Shown: piece by piece, positions 37,463 to 45,130 of the stretch
Position numbering within the stretch: the first letter of the stretch is position 1
How the letters are laid out: the number at the start of each line of letters is the position of its first letter
Assembly (NCBI GenBank): GCA_029781535.1
Contig: JAKOWL010000171.1
Span: 1 to 48,839 of the forward strand
Direction: 5' to 3'
Length of the DNA stretch: 48,839 bases
Origin: Pseudomonadota bacterium
GTDB lineage: Bacteria > Pseudomonadota > Gammaproteobacteria > Burkholderiales > Methylophilaceae
Translations under genes and position numbers: made by a program
Notes under the pieces: generated by a model
Database searches by the model: none
Told to the model about the DNA's origin: nothing
Seen by the model: the letters and a program-made list of their open reading frames with translations, nothing else

Positions 37463-38488
37463 TCAAGCTGCCAGTTCTTCAGGTTCGTTATCGGTGTCTG
37501 CGTATATCAGGCGGTCATTGTCTGCCTTCAATGCTGCAAAGAAGTCGTTGATGGCCTGTAGCTGCAGTTCGATGGTTTGCAGCGTGTTCATGCTGTGGCG
37601 GAAATGCGCAGAATTCTTCAGCCCCTTGGTGTACCAGGAGATATGCTTACGGGCTACACGCATACCGGTCAAGTCGCCGTAAAACGCATACAGGTCATGC
37701 AGATGCTCCAGCATCACCTGATGAATCTCATCCACAGTTGGCGGTAACATATGCACACCAGTATCCAGGTAATGCTGGATCTCGCGGAAGATCCAGGGGC
37801 GGCCTTGTGCAGCGCGGCCTATCATGACGGCGTCCGCACCTGTGTAGTCCAGCACGTGTTTGGCTTTTTCCGGTGTGGTGATATCGCCGTTGGCAATCAA
37901 TGGAATGCTGATGGCCTGTTTGACAGCTGCGATCGTGTCGTATTCTGCCTCGCCGTTGTATAGGCAGGCCCGGGTACGGCCATGCATGGCCAGCGCCTGC
38001 ACGCCGATATCCTCAGCCATTTTGGCGATTTGCACCGCATTGCGGTTCTGCTTGTCCCAGCCGGTGCGGATTTTCAGGGTGACCGGTACATCGACCGCAT
38101 TGACGACGGCTTTCAGGATCTGTGCGACCAGCGGTTCGTCTTTCAATAGCGCACTGCCAGCCATCACGTTGCAGATCTTCTTGGCGGGGCACCCCATGTT
38201 GATATCAATGATTTGCGCGCCATTGTCCACGTTATGCTTGGCGGCTTCCGCCATCATTTTCGGGTCGGCGCCCGCGATCTGTACGGAGATAGGGTCTGCT
38301 TCGCCCTCATGATTGGCGCGGCGTTTGGTTTTTTCGCTGCCATACAGCAGCGAATTGGATGTGACCATCTCACTGACGGCCAGCCCCGCCCCCATTTTTT
38401 TGCACAAAATGCGGAAAGGCCTGTCAGTCACACCTGCCATGGGTGCAACTACCAGATTGTTTTTCAATAAATATGGGCCAATTTGCAT
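37463..38488 (-). CDS. dusB: tRNA-dihydrouridine synthase B
   Basis: DusB is an FMN enzyme that reduces specific uridines of tRNA to dihydrouridine. The start at 38488 gives MQIGPYLLKNNLVVAPMAGV and 341 residues. The frame is open further upstream to 38662, but that part is not conserved and runs into the divergent MFS gene. Motifs: APMAGVTDRPFR, the catalytic cysteine in NMGCPAKKICN (about residue 104), NGDITTPEKAK and GADAVMIGRAAQGRPW. It leads the dusB-fis-purH-purD-hemF run. Confidence 0.96.
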   Translation of the reverse strand: MQIGPYLLKNNLVVAPMAGVTDRPFRILCKKMGAGLAVSEMVTSNSLLYGSEKTKRRANHEGEADPISVQIAGADPKMMAEAAKHNVDNGAQIIDINMGCPAKKICNVMAGSALLKDEPLVAQILKAVVNAVDVPVTLKIRTGWDKQNRNAVQIAKMAEDIGVQALAMHGRTRACLYNGEAEYDTIAAVKQAISIPLIANGDITTPEKAKHVLDYTGADAVMIGRAAQGRPWIFREIQHYLDTGVHMLPPTVDEIHQVMLEHLHDLYAFYGDLTGMRVARKHISWYTKGLKNSAHFRHSMNTLQTIELQLQAINDFFAALKADNDRLIYADTDNEPEELAA

Positions 38489-38612
38489 CTTTAAAATGGT
38501 TTTTTGCTGGCTTTGGAAAAGACTGTCTATTTTATATGCAATCCGGTCTTGAGAAAACCAAAATGTGCAGAATTTACGCATACAATGCTGCATTCTGATT
38601 AAGGATTTTTGC

Positions 38613-39878
38613 ATGGCTGGCATTTCCACCAAACAAATCGCTTTCGCCAGTTTTATTGGCACGGCAATCGAGTTCTATGATTTCTATATCTATGCCATGG
38701 CGGCTGCCCTGGTGATTGGCCAGGTGTTCTTTCCTGCAAGCGATGCGGCTGCACAATCCCTGAACGCTTTTCTGACGTTCGGCATTGCCTTCATCGCCCG
38801 GCCATTGGGTGCACTGGTGTTTGGCCATTATGGCGACAGGCTGGGGCGCAAGGCGACATTAGCGGCTTCGTTGCTGGTAATGGGGCTTTGCACTTTGCTG
38901 ATTGGGCTGCTGCCGGGCTACGAAACGCTGGGTTGGCTGGCGCCCGCCGCGTTATGTGTCTTGCGATTCGGGCAGGGTATCGGGTTGGGTGGCGAATGGG
39001 GTGGCGCAGCCTTGCTGGCAACCGAATATGCCCCACCCGGCAAGCGCGGCTGGTTCGGCATGTTCCCGCAGTTGGGGCCGTCCATCGGCTTTTTCCTGGC
39101 CACCTTGAGCTATCTTGCGCTCAGTCTGCTTTTGTCGGAGGCGCAGTTCAACGCATGGGGTTGGCGAGTTCCGTTCATCGCGAGCGCGTTGTTGGTCGGG
39201 GTTGGTCTGTATGTGCGTTTCAGGTTGGCTGAGACACCGGCTTTTGTCGCGGCGCAGCAAAAGCAAGAGTTGCATGCGGTGCCGCTGAAAGCCTTGTTCA
39301 GTGGGTATCTTGGTGCTGTTGTGCTGGGGGCAATGGCGATGGTGGTGTGCTACAACTTGTTCTATACGGCTACGGTGTTTTGCTTGAGTTATGGCACCAA
39401 GGAGTTGGGTATTCCGCGGGCGGAGTTTCTGCAGTTGTTATGCATTGCAGTATTGTTCATGACGTTGGCAACCCCCGTTTCTGCCGGCTTGAGCGATAGG
39501 TTCGGGCGCAGGCCGGTATTGCTGCTTAGCAGCTTTCTGGCGGTGCTGGCCGGTTTCGCGCTTGCGCCTTTGATGCAGACCGGCGTGGTAGCCATCACGT
39601 TGTTTCTGACATTGGCACTATTCCTGATGGGTGCCAGCTTTGCGCCGATGGGCGCGTTCCTGCCTGAACAGTTTCCGGTGCCGCTGCGCTATACCGGTGC
39701 CGGTGTGGCGTATCAGTTGGGCGGCATTCTTGGGGCTTCGCTAGCTCCTTACGTCTCGCAGTTGCTGGTGGTTAAAGGTGGTCTGGTTTGGGTCGGGGCT
39801 TATATGTCGGCAATGGCATTAGTAAGTTTTGTGGCAGTTTATTTTATGAAAGAAACTGCTTCGATTAAGGCTGGGTAA
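38613..39878 (+). CDS. MFS metabolite:H+ symporter
   Basis: A 421-residue, 12-segment permease of the MHS (ProP/ShiA-like) branch. The start at 38613 ([20 protein letters not shown]) has AAGGA 8 nt upstream; an in-frame start at 38565 is rejected. Segment 1 has the MHS hallmark [13 protein letters not shown], and the loop-2/3 motif is [14 protein letters not shown]. Substrates of relatives are small organic acids or osmolytes; the one here is unknown. Its end overlaps the convergent cysteine-cluster gene by 14 nt. Confidence 0.9.
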   Translation: MAGISTKQIAFASFIGTAIEFYDFYIYAMAAALVIGQVFFPASDAAAQSLNAFLTFGIAFIARPLGALVFGHYGDRLGRKATLAASLLVMGLCTLLIGLLPGYETLGWLAPAALCVLRFGQGIGLGGEWGGAALLATEYAPPGKRGWFGMFPQLGPSIGFFLATLSYLALSLLLSEAQFNAWGWRVPFIASALLVGVGLYVRFRLAETPAFVAAQQKQELHAVPLKALFSGYLGAVVLGAMAMVVCYNLFYTATVFCLSYGTKELGIPRAEFLQLLCIAVLFMTLATPVSAGLSDRFGRRPVLLLSSFLAVLAGFALAPLMQTGVVAITLFLTLALFLMGASFAPMGAFLPEQFPVPLRYTGAGVAYQLGGILGASLAPYVSQLLVVKGGLVWVGAYMSAMALVSFVAVYFMKETASIKAG

Positions 39879-40119
39879 GCTGCTCCAGCCTGGTGAGCCA
39901 TGTAATCGCTTGCTCACGCGTATCACCACACATTTCCGCACTGGGTTGTAGGCTGGCGCAAAAAGCAGGGCGCTCGGGTTTGCCGAAGATCATGCAGCGA
40001 TTCTCTTCATCCAGATGCACGCAGCGCATGCTGGCTGGCTTGCCGCCAGGCATGCCGGGAATCGGGCTGTTGATGCTGGGCGCGATGCAGCAGGCACCGC
40101 AATTCGGGCGACAATCCAT
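39865..40119 (-). CDS. YkgJ family cysteine-cluster protein
   Basis: An 84-residue protein starting [15 protein letters not shown], with eight cysteines (3, 7, 10, 11, 33, 42, 54 and 64 approximately) in the pattern of the CxxCxxxCC family, thought to bind a metal or Fe-S centre. Function unknown. I chose ATG 40119 on the conserved start; an upstream GTG at 40206 would add 29 residues of unlikely sequence. No strong ribosome-binding site. It is tail-to-tail with the MFS gene, overlapping by 14 nt. Confidence 0.85.
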   Translation of the reverse strand: MDCRPNCGACCIAPSINSPIPGMPGGKPASMRCVHLDEENRCMIFGKPERPAFCASLQPSAEMCGDTREQAITWLTRLEQLTQP

Positions 40120-40121
40120 TT

Positions 40122-40214
40122 CTATATTTTCATTGGTGTGGTCATCGGCTTGAAAGCCACATCCAGATTGGCTTCCAGAGTGGTGTGATGCACAATGAAC
40201 GCGCACAAGGGCAT
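40122..40214 (-). CDS. Possible 30-residue peptide between two genes
   Basis: An ATG 1 nt after the stop of the CinA-like gene opens 30 codons ([19 protein letters not shown] at the start), ending with TAG 2 nt before the YkgJ-like ATG. GGAAAG is about 9 nt upstream. The neat stop-start spacing on both sides favours a translated coupling peptide, but there is no recognised family and chance cannot be excluded. Confidence 0.3.
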   Translation of the reverse strand: MPLCAFIVHHTTLEANLDVAFKPMTTPMKI

Positions 40215-40215
40215 T

Positions 40216-40956
40216 TTAAGTTTCTTTCCAAGGGTAGCCCAATGCAGTCACGGCTTGTTTGATGTCCTCCATCGCGGCATATACCTGCACCGATAAGCCT
40301 TTCATGCCTACTTCGGTCGTGCCCCGCTCATCGAGTTTTGGCAGGCTGAAGAGCTTGAGTTCTGGGTATTTGTGCAGCATCTCGTTCATCAGGTCGATCA
40401 GCCGGCTTTCTCCCGCTTCCATCACCATGATAGAGGACTCGGCATAATCGCGCTGATTGAACAGGTGTGGGTAGTAGGTGTCCAGCACCCACTCCACCAT
40501 CGGGTGTGCCATGTCGGGGAAGCCTGGCACGAAATAATGCTCGTGGATGCTGAATCCCGCGACACGGTTGACCGGATTAGGGATGATGGCTGATCCTTTT
40601 GGGAAGTCCGCCATCAGAACGCGCTTGGGGTAAGCGTCTTGACCATATCGGGCTTCAAGCTCGGCGACTGCGGCAGGGTGGCGCTCAATGACTACATCGG
40701 CAGCGTCTGCGGCGCATTGGCGGGTGTAGTCATCTGGCGTGGCGCCGATGCCGCCGAAGCTGAATACGATGTCTCCACGTGCCATGCTGGCTTTGAGTGA
40801 TGCGGTGATCTGCTCGGGGATGTCGCCCATGTAATTGGCCCAGCCCAGCTGCAAGCCGCGCGCGTTGAGCAGTTCGATGATTTTGGTCAAATGCGCGTCC
40901 TTGCGTTTGCCAGAAAGGATCTCGTCACCGATGATGTAGATGCCGAAAGTTCGCAT
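40216..40956 (-). CDS. CinA-like MoCF-domain protein (competence/damage-inducible protein A family)
   Basis: A 246-residue protein with a molybdopterin-binding-like fold: GIYIIGDEILSGKRKDAH at the start and the MoCF motif SFGGIGATPDDYTRQ (about residues 65-79). It has the CinA N-terminal half only and lacks the C-terminal NMN deamidase domain. Relatives are annotated as pyrophosphatase-like or molybdenum-cofactor-related, without firm proof. rnpB lies upstream on the other strand. Confidence 0.88.
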   Translation of the reverse strand: MRTFGIYIIGDEILSGKRKDAHLTKIIELLNARGLQLGWANYMGDIPEQITASLKASMARGDIVFSFGGIGATPDDYTRQCAADAADVVIERHPAAVAELEARYGQDAYPKRVLMADFPKGSAIIPNPVNRVAGFSIHEHYFVPGFPDMAHPMVEWVLDTYYPHLFNQRDYAESSIMVMEAGESRLIDLMNEMLHKYPELKLFSLPKLDERGTTEVGMKGLSVQVYAAMEDIKQAVTALGYPWKET

Positions 40957-41054
40957 ATTGTTTATTTCATGAGTATAAAGTGAACGCTATTTTGCGGCTT
41001 ATTGTCTATTTTAGCCAGTGAGCGTTCTGTAAGGAGCTTGCTCATGGATCATGT

Positions 41055-41060
41055 TAAAAT
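41055..41060 (+). promoter_or_regulatory. -10 element of the RNase P RNA gene
   Basis: TAAAAT sits 8 nt before the predicted 5' end of the RNA at 41068, the right distance for a start site. No -35 hexamer is recognisable at 16-18 nt further up, so the promoter may depend on other contacts. Confidence 0.5.
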
Positions 41061-41067
41061 GATTATG

Positions 41068-41371
41068 GAAGCTGGCCAGACAGTCGCTGCTTGGCATTTG
41101 CCAGGGAGAGGAAAGTCCGGGCTGCATAGAGCGGGATGACGGCTAACGGCCGTACGCCGTGAGGCGAGGAACAGGGCCACAGAGACGAGCGTATTAAGTT
41201 ACGGTGAAACGCGGTAACCTCCATCCGCAGCAAGACCAAATAGGCTGGCATGGGCGTGGCTCGCGCCGCCAGCGGGTAGGTTGCTCGAGCGTATCAGCAA
41301 TGATGCGCCTAGATGAATGACTGTCATGTTATCGCAAGATAATTACAGAACCCGGCTTATCGGTCAGCTTC
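41068..41371 (+). ncRNA. rnpB: RNase P RNA (type A)
   Basis: The catalytic RNA that matures tRNA 5' ends. Diagnostic segments in order: GAAGCTGGCCAGACAGTCGC at the 5' end, GAGGAAAGTCCGGGCTGCAT (conserved core CRI), GCAAGACCAAATAGG (loop region), GCCTAGATGAATGACTGTC and ACAGAACCCGGCTTATCGG (CRV). GAAGCTG at 41068 pairs with CAGCTTC ending at 41371 as helix P1. At about 304 nt it is shorter than the 377-nt E. coli RNA; the reductions seem to lie in P3 and P12. Confidence 0.97.
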
Positions 41372-41517
41372 TTTTTCACCCTCACTACTGCAATTCAATC
41401 AGATAAAAGTTATTGGTGATATTTCACTTTCATTACAATTTACAACTTGTTGATTATTAAAGATATTATTTTTATACAAAAATGCGCTAAGTCTTTGTCT
41501 TATAAAGAAAAAATCGT

Positions 41518-41546
41518 AAAAAGTGCTTGCAAAGCGCTTTTTTTTT
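41518..41546 (+). terminator. Intrinsic terminator overlapping the mraZ promoter
   Basis: AAAAAGTGC (41518-41526) pairs with GCGCTTTTT (41534-41542) across a 7-nt loop, with one G-U pair, and nine T in all end at 41546. It would stop transcripts arriving from rnpB. Its sequence also supplies the -35 and part of the spacer of the mraZ promoter. Confidence 0.65.
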
Positions 41547-41555
41547 ATCTATAGT
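41527..41555 (+). promoter_or_regulatory. Promoter of the mraZ (dcw) operon
   Basis: TTGCAA (41527-41532) and TATAGT (41550-41555) are 17 nt apart. The start would be near 41562, immediately before the MraZ boxes, a fit for autorepression by MraZ. Confidence 0.7.
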
Positions 41556-41564
41556 GCAATTTAG

Positions 41565-41589
41565 TGGGGAAAAGTGGGTTTTTGTGGAG
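41565..41589 (+). promoter_or_regulatory. MraZ operator: three direct repeats
   Basis: TGGGG (41565-41569), TGGGT (41575-41579) and TGGAG (41585-41589) recur at an exact 10-nt period, on one face of the helix. TGGGN repeats separated by 5 nt upstream of mraZ are the known binding sites of the MraZ repressor. The third copy is a variant. Confidence 0.8.
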
Positions 41590-41632
41590 AATATCTCACT
41601 ATGCTAAGGGGGTGAGGTTTTCTCCACTTTTT
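41584..41632 (+). promoter_or_regulatory. Long leader hairpin with T run before mraZ
   Basis: The 16-nt arms 41584-41599 and 41612-41627 pair with 14 Watson-Crick pairs, one G-U and one T-T mismatch around a 12-nt loop, then TTTTT (41628-41632). This has the form of an intrinsic terminator inside the mraZ 5' leader, 45 nt before the ATG. Its outer ends, GTGGAG and CTCCAC, also place a MraZ-like box and its mirror copy. Confidence 0.6.
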
Positions 41633-41677
41633 GACCTTGTAACTAAAACAAACGAGCCATAGATAACGAATATCAAG

Positions 41678-42124
41678 ATGTTCAGGGGTGCGACTAATTT
41701 AAGCATGGATGCAAAAGGCAGGCTGGCAGTGCCCGCCAAGCATCGTGATGCCTTGCTGGCGGAGTCTGCTGGCAATGTGGTGCTGACCGCGCATCCGCAT
41801 GGTTGTCTGTTGTTGTACCCACAACCGGCTTGGGAGCCAATACAGGCAAAATTGATGGCGTTGTCCAGTTTTGACAAGCAATCCTCGTCATTCCAGCGCC
41901 TGCTGGTGGGTTATGCCGAAGATATTGCGCTGGATAACACGGGTCGCTTGCTGGTGTCGCCTGTGCTGCGCGAGTTCGCCAAGTTCGAGAAAGAAGTGAT
42001 GCTAGTAGGTCAGGGTAGCCATTTCGAGCTTTGGAATATTGAGGCTTGGCGTAAGCAACTGGATATCGTGATGCGCGGTGAAGAGATTGTCATGCCCGCA
42101 GAATTAGAGGGATTCTCGCTATGA
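41678..42124 (+). CDS. mraZ: Transcriptional regulator MraZ
   Basis: MraZ represses its own operon (dcw) and forms a ring of AbrB-like domains. The 148 residues contain two such domains: [20 protein letters not shown] at the start and [21 protein letters not shown] (about residues 89-109). Its stop overlaps the rsmH start as ATGA. Only a weak ribosome-binding site (CAAG) precedes the ATG. Confidence 0.96.
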   Translation: MFRGATNLSMDAKGRLAVPAKHRDALLAESAGNVVLTAHPHGCLLLYPQPAWEPIQAKLMALSSFDKQSSSFQRLLVGYAEDIALDNTGRLLVSPVLREFAKFEKEVMLVGQGSHFELWNIEAWRKQLDIVMRGEEIVMPAELEGFSL

Positions 42125-43128
42125 TGATGGGCGCAACTTCCGCGCCCCCAGCAGCCTCAGTGTCATTGTCAGCAAAATCCGAAGTTCAGAGTACCAGTGT
42201 CATGCCGCATCTTACCGTATTGTTGTCCGAGGCCGTGGATGCGCTCAACATCAAGCCTGAAGGTACTTACATCGACTGCACTTTTGGCCGGGGTGGCCAC
42301 AGCAGAAAAATCCTTGAGAAACTCAATCCACAAGGCTGTTTGTACGCCATAGACCGCGATCTGGCAGCTGTCGAAGCGGCGCAGCAAATCCAGGATGCGC
42401 GTTTCCATATCCGGCATCTGCATTTTTCAGAGATTGAGCAGCTTTCCAGTGAAGAAAAGTTGGGGAAAGTGGATGGCATCCTGCTGGACTTGGGTATCTC
42501 TTCCCCGCAAATCGATGAAGCGGAGCGGGGTTTCAGTTTTCGATTCGATGGTCCGTTGGATATGCGGATGGACCAGACGCGCGGCAAAACAGCGGCGATG
42601 CTGCTGGCCGATATTTCAGAGCAACAACTAAGGGAGGTAATAAAAGACTATGGTGAAGAACGGTTTGCTAAGCAGGTTGCAAGGGCGATTATTAAAGAGC
42701 GCGATAACGGGCGCCCCATCTCCACTACAGGACAGCTTGCCCAGGTCGTGGCAGGGGCAATCCCCAAGGTTGAGCCGGGGCAGAACCCTGCAACGCGCAC
42801 CTTTCAAGCTTTACGGATTTTCCTCAATCAGGAGCTTGAAGAACTCGCGCTAGTATTGCCTAAATGTGCTGATTTGCTGGCGGAAGGCGGACGTCTGGTG
42901 GTGATCAGTTTTCATTCGCTCGAAGATCGCATGGTCAAACGGTTCATTCAGTCGCAGGAAGACCGCGATACATTGCCGTCACGCCTGCCAATCAAGGCGG
43001 CAGATCTGCCGCAGCCGCGTTTGGTTGCGGTAGGTCGTGCTATCAAGCCCGGTGCGGTTGAGGTGAAATCGAACCCGCGTGCGCGCAGTGCGGTGATGCG
43101 GGTTGCGGAAAGGACGGCAGCGGCATGA
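42121..43128 (+). CDS. rsmH: 16S rRNA (cytosine1402-N4)-methyltransferase
   Basis: RsmH (MraW) methylates C1402 in the ribosomal P site with S-adenosylmethionine. Motifs: [16 protein letters not shown] (about residues 50-65), [15 protein letters not shown] and [18 protein letters not shown]. The start at 42121 overlaps mraZ and has AGAGGGA 9 nt upstream, giving 335 residues with an unusual Ala/Ser-rich N-terminal extension of 27 residues. A second start at 42202 ([12 protein letters not shown]) fits the family better but lacks a ribosome-binding site. Confidence 0.95.
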   Translation: MMMGATSAPPAASVSLSAKSEVQSTSVMPHLTVLLSEAVDALNIKPEGTYIDCTFGRGGHSRKILEKLNPQGCLYAIDRDLAAVEAAQQIQDARFHIRHLHFSEIEQLSSEEKLGKVDGILLDLGISSPQIDEAERGFSFRFDGPLDMRMDQTRGKTAAMLLADISEQQLREVIKDYGEERFAKQVARAIIKERDNGRPISTTGQLAQVVAGAIPKVEPGQNPATRTFQALRIFLNQELEELALVLPKCADLLAEGGRLVVISFHSLEDRMVKRFIQSQEDRDTLPSRLPIKAADLPQPRLVAVGRAIKPGAVEVKSNPRARSAVMRVAERTAAA

Positions 43129-43400
43129 CCCGCCTGAACCTTGTCCTGTTTTTTGTGCTGATTGCGGTGAGTCTGGGGCTGATTACCTCCCAGCACAAAT
43201 CACGCAAGCTGTATTTCGAGCTGGAACAGCAGCAGGAGTTGACCAAGCGCCTGGAAACCTCATACGAGCAGCTTCAGCTCGAGCAGAGTACATGGGCGAT
43301 GCATTCGCGTATCGAAGAATTGGCAAATAAAAGGCTGCATATGCAGGTGCCGGATGCCAAGCGTATTCAGGTGATTCAACTGGAAGAGGCTGTGCACTGA
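43125..43400 (+). CDS. ftsL: Cell division protein FtsL
   Basis: FtsL is a bitopic inner-membrane protein that with FtsB and FtsQ activates septal wall synthesis. The 91 residues show a short cytoplasmic start, one membrane segment (about residues 5-22) and a heptad-like coiled coil (about 25-70) with repeated Leu/Glu/Gln. Identity rests on this form and position between rsmH and ftsI. It overlaps both neighbours by 1-4 nt. Confidence 0.92.
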   Translation: MTRLNLVLFFVLIAVSLGLITSQHKSRKLYFELEQQQELTKRLETSYEQLQLEQSTWAMHSRIEELANKRLHMQVPDAKRIQVIQLEEAVH

Positions 43401-45130
43401 TGGCTTATAAGATTCCACAGCATCAGTTGGTCAAGTTGCCTGCCTGGCGTCGCCGAGTGTTGTTGGTTTCGGTGCTGCTTGGCTTTGGCGCGTTGCTGGC
43501 TAGGGGCATCTATCTGCAAAGTGTGCACAAAGCATTTCTGCAGCAGAAGGGCGATGCACGTTATAGCCGTACATTGGTGCTGCAGGCGCATCGCGGCAAA
43601 ATCACCGATAGAAATGGCGAGTTGCTGGCAGTAAGCAGCCCAGTGGAGTCTGTGTGGGTCAGTCCACCGGATTTGAAGTTGACTAGCGAAAACAAAAAGG
43701 CGCTGGCAAAGCTGCTGCAAATGAAAGTGAAGGACATTGAGAAAAAGACCGCTGACACCGAGCGTGAGTTCGTGTATCTGAAACGCCGCATTTCCCCTGC
43801 GCTGGCCGGCAAGGTGATGAGTCTTGAAATCCCTGGTGTTTTTTTGCAGCGTGAATACAAGCGTTTTTATCCTGCAGGTGATGTGGCTGCACATATCGTC
43901 GGGTTCACCGGCATCGATGATAATGGCCAGGAAGGGTTGGAGCTGGCAAGAAACGACTATTTGTCTGGCAAGGCAGGTAGCCGCCGTGTGATTAAAGACC
44001 GTCAGGGCCGTATTGTCGAAGACCTTGAAGCTGTCAAAGTTCCGCAGGATGGTCAGGATCTGGTGTTGAGTATAGACCGTCGCATCCAGTATCTGGCGTT
44101 TCGTGAGTTGAGTAAAGCAGTGGAACAATACAAGGCCAAGGCTGGTGCGGCCGTTGTGCTGGATGCAAAAACCGGGGAAGTGTTGGCGATGACCAATATC
44201 CCGACTTATAACCCGAACAATCCGGTGAATATTCAAGGCAAGACGCGCAATCGTTGTATTACCGACATATATGAACCTGGTTCAACCATGAAACCCATGT
44301 CGGTTTCTGCGGCCATGCAGTTCGGGGGTTATAAGCCGGATACCAAAGTGGACACAGGCGGGGGCACGCTTACTCTGGGGCCGGCTACTATTCATGATGC
44401 GCATCCGCATGGCCTGATTTCGGTGGCGCAAGTCATCCAGTATTCATCCAATGTGGGAGCTTCCAAGATGGCGCTTAGCCTGAAAAGAGAGGAGCTTTGG
44501 AGTACATTCAACCAGCTCGGATTTGGTGCGCAGACACAGATCGGGTTTCCGGGTGAGGTGGCAGGCAGATTGCGTCCTTACAAGACTTGGCGGCCAATAG
44601 AGCAGGCCACGATGTCTTATGGTCACGGGATCAGTGTGACTTTGCTGCAAATGGCACGTGCCTATACCGTGTTTGCCAATGAGGGCGAGTTGAAACCGGT
44701 TTCGCTGCTCAAGCTGAAAGAGGCGCCGGTCGGGCATCAGGTGTTTTCTACGCAAGTGGCGAATGACATGAAAGACATGCTGGAACTCGTGGTACAGCCT
44801 GGTGGTACAGCCATCAAGGCGCAGGTGCCAGGCTACCGCGTGGCGGGAAAAACCGGTACTGCACACAAGCTGGGGCCTGGCGGTTACGAGGAAGATAAAT
44901 ACGTTGGCTCGTTTGTAGGCATGGCCCCTGCTTCCAATCCCCGTTTGATCATGGCGGTGATGATCGATGAACCCACTACCGGAGAATATTATGGCGGCAC
45001 CATTGCCGCACCGGTGTTCAGCTCGGTGATGGGAGATGCGCTGCGCATGCTGGCCGTGCCTCAGGATGCAGCTAATGACAACGTCGTTATACCGCCGGGA
45101 GCGGCCGAAGATGTCAAGGAGGCTATGTGA
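43400..45130 (+). CDS. ftsI: Peptidoglycan transpeptidase FtsI (PBP3)
   Basis: FtsI cross-links septal peptidoglycan and is a beta-lactam target. The 576 residues have a membrane anchor (about 19-39), a dimerisation domain (about 60-215) and a transpeptidase domain. Active-site motifs are Ser295-Thr-Met-Lys298 (YEPGSTMKP), SSN at about 349-351 and Lys484-Thr-Gly-Thr487. It starts at the last base of ftsL and ends inside the murE start. Confidence 0.96.
   Translation: MAYKIPQHQLVKLPAWRRRVLLVSVLLGFGALLARGIYLQSVHKAFLQQKGDARYSRTLVLQAHRGKITDRNGELLAVSSPVESVWVSPPDLKLTSENKKALAKLLQMKVKDIEKKTADTEREFVYLKRRISPALAGKVMSLEIPGVFLQREYKRFYPAGDVAAHIVGFTGIDDNGQEGLELARNDYLSGKAGSRRVIKDRQGRIVEDLEAVKVPQDGQDLVLSIDRRIQYLAFRELSKAVEQYKAKAGAAVVLDAKTGEVLAMTNIPTYNPNNPVNIQGKTRNRCITDIYEPGSTMKPMSVSAAMQFGGYKPDTKVDTGGGTLTLGPATIHDAHPHGLISVAQVIQYSSNVGASKMALSLKREELWSTFNQLGFGAQTQIGFPGEVAGRLRPYKTWRPIEQATMSYGHGISVTLLQMARAYTVFANEGELKPVSLLKLKEAPVGHQVFSTQVANDMKDMLELVVQPGGTAIKAQVPGYRVAGKTGTAHKLGPGGYEEDKYVGSFVGMAPASNPRLIMAVMIDEPTTGEYYGGTIAAPVFSSVMGDALRMLAVPQDAANDNVVIPPGAAEDVKEAM

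Larger units (their letters stand above)
41372..41677 (+). promoter_or_regulatory. 306-nt control region between rnpB and mraZ
   Basis: No gene is seen. The first half (to about 41517) is very AT-rich, with no feature I can name. The second half holds, in order, a terminator-like hairpin (41518-41546), the mraZ promoter (41527-41555), three MraZ-type boxes (41565-41589) and a long leader hairpin with a T run (41584-41632); each is listed separately. Confidence 0.75.

Noticed and set aside
38489-38662. N-terminal extension of DusB by 58 residues
   Set aside because: The added sequence is unconserved, basic-aromatic and overlaps the divergent MFS upstream region; the family start is at 38488.
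43376-44236. Long minus-strand open frame (286 codons) opposite ftsI
   Set aside because: It lies wholly within the well-conserved ftsI sequence, has Cys/His/Gln-rich composition typical of antisense reading, and resembles no family.
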